Below are positions 61,280 to 64,000 of a DNA stretch of 64,000 nucleotides, in pieces. The DNA is from Bacteroidota bacterium. Lineage in GTDB: Bacteria > Bacteroidota > Bacteroidia > Chitinophagales > Chitinophagaceae. The notes beneath the pieces were generated by a model. That model saw nothing but the letters and a program-made list of their open reading frames with translations, searched no databases and was not told the DNA's origin. The stretch is taken from positions 1 through 64,000 of the forward strand of contig JAEZZY010000044.1 in NCBI GenBank assembly GCA_023418315.1, written 5' to 3'. A program made the translations under genes and the position numbers. Position 1 is the stretch's first letter; every line of letters begins with the position of its first letter.

Positions 61280-61570
61280 ATGCCGTATTCTGTTGTTACT
61301 ACTACCAATGCCAGAAGAGATATTCAGCAAGCCATTGACTGGGAAGAGGAAAGAAGTACCGGACTGGGCAAGCGTTTCTTTACAGACCTCAACCAACGCT
61401 TGGGCGATATTGCTGCCGTGCCCAAATTAGGCAGCGTTCGCTATCAAAACATCAGATGCACTCATGCCGAAACATTCCCATATCTTATTCACTATTTTGT
61501 GGATGATGACAAGCAGACCATATATATCCTCAGAGTGTTAAGTTTCAAAAGAAAACCTATTTGGAAATAA
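61280..61570 (+). CDS. ParE/RelE-superfamily toxin
   Basis: A 96-residue protein of the ParE/RelE fold: YSVVTTTNARRDIQQAIDWEEE, GLGKRFFTDLNQRLGDIA and the C-terminal YLIHYFVDDDKQTIYILRVLSFKRKP. ParE members poison gyrase; RelE members cut mRNA on the ribosome. The lack of the basic catalytic set of RelE favours ParE. It is the second gene of a two-gene operon. Confidence 0.82.
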   Translation: MPYSVVTTTNARRDIQQAIDWEEERSTGLGKRFFTDLNQRLGDIAAVPKLGSVRYQNIRCTHAETFPYLIHYFVDDDKQTIYILRVLSFKRKPIWK

Positions 61571-61750
61571 AATAGGCAATCAAACGTGCCTCCCGCTGAA
61601 AGTTAGTGAGAATAGAAATAGTAAAACCCGTTTCATTTTGTCGTGAATTTCAGTCTTTAAAATTGTGAGGGCATACTTAGCACCAACTCCCAGCCGGAAA
61701 ACTACCATCAAATTTACCACAAAGTTTTAAGCGGAGAACTGTCCTGTCGC

Positions 61751-61780
61751 TCTCGCAAAACTGCTTGTTGTGCGGTCGGC
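61751..61780 (-). repeat. Truncated cassette-site-like repeat behind the exported-protein gene
   Basis: On the minus strand CGCACAACAAGCAGTTTTGC matches the left arm of the site at 62388-62530 (CCGCCAACAAGCGGTTTTGC). The expected right arm is not seen, so this copy is broken. It begins six bases after the stop of the minus-strand gene at 61787. Between the ParE gene and this repeat nothing else is supported. Confidence 0.45.
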
Positions 61781-61786
61781 TTTTTG

Positions 61787-62344
61787 TCATGTTTTGTTTA
61801 TTAGTTTCAGGGTTTTCAGGTCGTAAATTCCAATTTCATTTTTATCTGTCTTGTCGTACTTGCCATTGTTGTTTGTATCATAATGTCCTGTAATTACAAT
61901 AGTTCCCGTTTTTCTGTTAACTACCCAAGTCCGAACAAATAGTTTGCTGTCTGTAAGTTGAGTTCTTTCTTTTCCGTCTGTTGATAAAATTATTATTTGT
62001 TTTGGGTCATTCCAGTCAATTCCTTTTTTTCCGTCTAAGTCAACCGTTTGAGCTGAAACAATAATTTTGTTAATCCCCAAGTCATCAATTTTCACTTGTT
62101 CAATTTTCTCGAAATATCCTTCGTTTGGAAAGTCAACTTGATTAGTCTGTCCGTTTTTTGTGTCAATGAAAAGTAAATAGCGGTTTTTAAGTCCGTCCAT
62201 TTTACCCCAGTTTTCAATTGTTGCAATTACAAAATCAGTTCCTTCTATTTCTGTCAGTTTATTGAATTGCGTGTAGTTGTATTTGTCTTGCCCGAAAGCA
62301 GTTAAGGTTAGCAAAGTCAATGCAAAAGCTATAAGTCGTTTCAT
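61787..62344 (-). CDS. Exported protein of unknown function in a cassette-like unit
   Basis: A 185-residue AT-rich protein with signal peptide MKRLIAFALTLLTLTAFGQ. Near the C-terminus DTNNNGKYDKTDKNEIG resembles an EF-hand or dockerin calcium loop, which is suggestive only. The ATG at 62344 is used since the frame to 62395 would run into the palindromic site. It stands alone between two related palindromic repeats, the same arrangement as the acetyltransferase gene at the other end of the window. Confidence 0.7.
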   Translation of the reverse strand: MKRLIAFALTLLTLTAFGQDKYNYTQFNKLTEIEGTDFVIATIENWGKMDGLKNRYLLFIDTKNGQTNQVDFPNEGYFEKIEQVKIDDLGINKIIVSAQTVDLDGKKGIDWNDPKQIIILSTDGKERTQLTDSKLFVRTWVVNRKTGTIVITGHYDTNNNGKYDKTDKNEIGIYDLKTLKLINKT

Positions 62345-62387
62345 TTTATCTTGATACTTTATGTTAGGGTAGCGTGTCGGTTTAAGC

Positions 62388-62530
62388 TGACGCACAACGT
62401 CCGGCGGCTTTGCGATGGTGCGGCAATAGTGAAACCGTCAGTTGAGTTTTGTACTAAAGTTAAATAGAATTACTGAAGTTGAGCCTTTGACTTTCAGCCG
62501 CACTATTGCAAAACCGCTTGTTGGCGGTTC
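62388..62530 (-). repeat. Cassette-site-like palindromic repeat, copy 3
   Basis: The arms GGCGGCTTTGCGATGGTGCG (from 62403) and GCACTATTGCAAAACCGCTT (ending 62519) form a 22-bp imperfect palindrome around a 72-base centre. Read on the minus strand it ends in CGCAAAGCCGCC, GGACGTTG and AAACCGACACG, which lines up with CGCAAAGCGCC, AAACGTTGG and AAACCGACAAG of copy 1. It lies just upstream of the minus-strand gene at 61787. Confidence 0.55.
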
Positions 62531-62661
62531 GTTCTTCTTCAACCATTCACAATCCCAATTATCTGTATTCATATTACTTCACAAAAAACCTTATCGCAAT
62601 TTAATACACCTCCATTATTTCAAAGAACTTTTATGCAATCAGAGATTGTTTTTCACTACGA

Positions 62662-62679
62662 CGTAGTCTGGAGACTACG
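62662..62679. repeat. 18-bp palindrome
   Basis: CGTAGTCT-GG-AGACTACG is a near-perfect hairpin in the 197 bases between the cassette site and the TPR gene. It shares its AGTCT/AGACT core with the hairpins at 60754-60864. The nearby TCGCAATTTAATACA (about 62594) is also found at 60902, so the two regions may hold related repeats. Confidence 0.5.
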
Positions 62680-62727
62680 CCGACCACTCTTTATTTTTTA
62701 TGCATAGGAAACACTACCACATTCCCT

Positions 62728-63336
62728 CTAATTGCAAAATGAGCTAATAAACCGTTTTCGATCAAAATCTTCAAATCTATTTTTCATACTCAGCACAAGG
62801 TTATTATTTGGATATTTTTCGTATAATTTATTGAATTCTAATAAAGCTATTTCTTTCTCAGATGTAAACAATAATGTGTAAATCCGATTAACTTTTAAAT
62901 TGAGACTATCGGGATACTTCGTAACTAACACATTATACGATTTCAAAACTTCATGATACAGTTCCTCTGCTGCTTTAAGCTGATTACTGCTTTCAAGTAA
63001 ATGAGCCTTAATCATTCTTAACTCTAAAGATGTCCCATTAATCGTTAATACCTTATTTATAACTTTTAAGGCTTCTAATTTTTTACCAAGTTGGCATAAG
63101 AAGCTCACTTTATTGCTATACGCGGTTGAATAATTAGGATCAGCTTCTATTGCTTCATCCAATATTTCTATTATTTTTTCTATGCTATCACTATTCGACA
63201 GATTGCGAACAGCCATTGCCATAGCTACGTTATTAAGTTCTTTTGCTTTTTCTCTATTTATAGATTGAGACTTGCACGCAGTTACTGCTGTACAGCATAC
63301 AAGTCCACTAAAAATTATAAGCTTTCACTTTATCAT
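62728..63336 (-). pseudogene. TPR lipoprotein with an in-frame stop in the signal peptide
   Basis: The body (from 63222) has TPR-like helices: EADPNYSTAYSNKVSFLCQLGKKLEALK and NQLKAAEELYHEVLKSY. The frame continues upstream of the first internal ATG through IIFSGLVCCTAVTACKSQS, a normal lipoprotein signal, back to ATG at 63336. Codon 4 of that reading (63327-63325) is TGA: ATG ATA AAG TGA AAG CTT. A single change (for example CGA) would restore MIKRKLIIF. TGA is an ordinary stop elsewhere here (for example pyrE). Either the gene is broken, or the base is a sequencing error. Confidence 0.6.
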
Positions 63337-63494
63337 AAATTCTATTTTGAAAACATATAAGGGGCTCTATAAAGAATGGGCACACTAAAGTTATAATGTA
63401 TTTGTGAAGGACACTCAACACGGCGAAGCCTTAATGAAATTTTTACCATGGCGCTTTAGCTATATTTAATGATAACCACTTCCATCTACCCTTT

Positions 63495-64000
63495 TTAATA
63501 AAGCATAGCCACCGACCCGCACACCGCCTTCAACAGCATCAGCCCATCTATCAGTATCAAATAATAGAGGATGGATTTGCGTTTGTGCATGGAATACGCC
63601 ACCAGCATCATACACAAAAGCGGGAGAGTATTCAGTAGCATCTTCATAGGCGAAAACTGATTGAAATATCCCCAAAATAATAAGCTCCCTAAGCCCGCCA
63701 GGCTCAAAGGCAATAAAATATAAAATATAGTGCGGCGCAGTCCGTGTTTCACCACAAATGTTTTGATGCTATGATTCGCATCCGATGCATAGTCCTTTAT
63801 ATCAAACATAATGCACAACACGGCTATGAACATGAAATTTTTAAACAACAAAAGGAAGTTCATAATATGCAGAGCCGTGTCCGTACGCCGGATAATATCC
63901 GAAAAAATAATCGGATATACATTCGTAACGCCCGCCCATACAAAGCCAATCACAAAGGGTTTCAGCCAGCCTATTTTCCGAAAGTTGAACTGTCGCCATG
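63495..64000 (-). CDS. UbiA-family prenyltransferase, partial (5' end beyond the window)
   Basis: The reading frame is open to the window edge (WRQFNFRKIGWLKPFVIGF...), so the start and the first aspartate-rich motif lie outside. Present are several membrane helices and the second aspartate motif FDIKDYASDANHSIKTF of UbiA-type enzymes. These attach prenyl chains to aromatic acceptors, as in quinone or haem A synthesis, or use other acceptors. The last 168 residues are visible. The 158 bases between it and the TPR gene hold nothing recognised. Confidence 0.8.
   Translation of the reverse strand, partial: WRQFNFRKIGWLKPFVIGFVWAGVTNVYPIIFSDIIRRTDTALHIMNFLLLFKNFMFIAVLCIMFDIKDYASDANHSIKTFVVKHGLRRTIFYILLPLSLAGLGSLLFWGYFNQFSPMKMLLNTLPLLCMMLVAYSMHKRKSILYYLILIDGLMLLKAVCGSVAMLY

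Noticed and set aside
62728..63336. TGA read as an amino acid (recoding)
   Set aside because: Other genes such as pyrE end in TGA, and there is no selenocysteine-type structure or glycine/tryptophan context, so a nonsense change or error is simpler.
1..64000. tRNA or rRNA genes
   Set aside because: I looked for TPsiC-loop-like GTTCGAATCC strings and rRNA motifs and saw none.

Overview
This window is a stretch of chromosome from a member of the Bacteroidota, probably close to the Chitinophagaceae or another Chitinophagia-like lineage. The reasons are: the giant type IX secretion/gliding protein SprA directly behind ruvA; several promoters of the Bacteroidota form TTG/TTTG-N19-21-TAnnTTTG; many short lipoprotein signals; a DUF4836-type lipoprotein; and GcvH followed by a VanZ-like gene. 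No rRNA, tRNA or CRISPR array was seen. Most of the window is a moderately GC-rich housekeeping backbone, broken by clearly AT-rich accessory segments.

Layout. 1-1490: an AT-rich acetyltransferase gene between two related palindromic, cassette-site-like repeats. 1490-7060: pyrE, a Nudix hydrolase, a small lipoprotein, an MbnP/MbnH-like (diheme peroxidase) pair and typA. 7150-16030: cyanophycin synthetase, the three-gene proton-translocating transhydrogenase (pntAA-pntAB-pntB) and gcvP. 16310-18680: an AT-rich type II restriction-modification operon whose nuclease closely resembles HincII. 18790-22450: rlmN, an orphan OmpR-type response regulator and nadB. 22500-26500: an accessory island with a 5'-truncated Rhs core fused to a metalloprotease-like toxin end, a secreted immunity candidate, an AbiE-type toxin-antitoxin operon with a palindromic operator, a 238-bp repeat in two copies and a MITE-like inverted-repeat element. 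26560-30890: aminotransferase, manC, an Nfu-type Fe-S scaffold and a sugar nucleotidyltransferase.

31150-38250 is the most distinctive functional cluster. It holds an FHA-transmembrane-trypsin protein, a PP2C phosphatase overlapping a transmembrane Ser/Thr kinase, a papain-like lipoprotein protease and a pentapeptide-repeat lipoprotein. The likely reading is reversible phosphorylation in the cytoplasm coupled to proteases in the envelope. 38300-46190 carries lipoproteins, an ArfB-like ribosome rescue factor, a heptose-kinase-like GHMP kinase, a VanZ-like protein, gcvH, a split B12-binding subunit, an enoyl-CoA hydratase and an outer-membrane protein. 46270-58310 carries ruvA, sprA (2499 codons), lon, a beta-barrel protein and a PduO-type cobalamin adenosyltransferase, which would supply the cofactor for the B12 subunit.

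58500-64000 is accessory again. It has an acetyltransferase, an unknown secreted protein, a cluster of palindromes including a perfect 34-bp one, a ParE-type toxin with its partner, a second cassette-like gene between related palindromic sites, a TPR lipoprotein gene interrupted by a TGA in its signal peptide, and a UbiA-family gene cut by the window end.

The strongest candidates for something undescribed are (1) the cassette-like sites around lone AT-rich genes at both ends of the window with no integrase in sight, and (2) the FHA-protease/PP2C/kinase/papain-like protease cluster. Restriction-modification, AbiE and an orphan Rhs toxin also occur within about 10 kb of each other.
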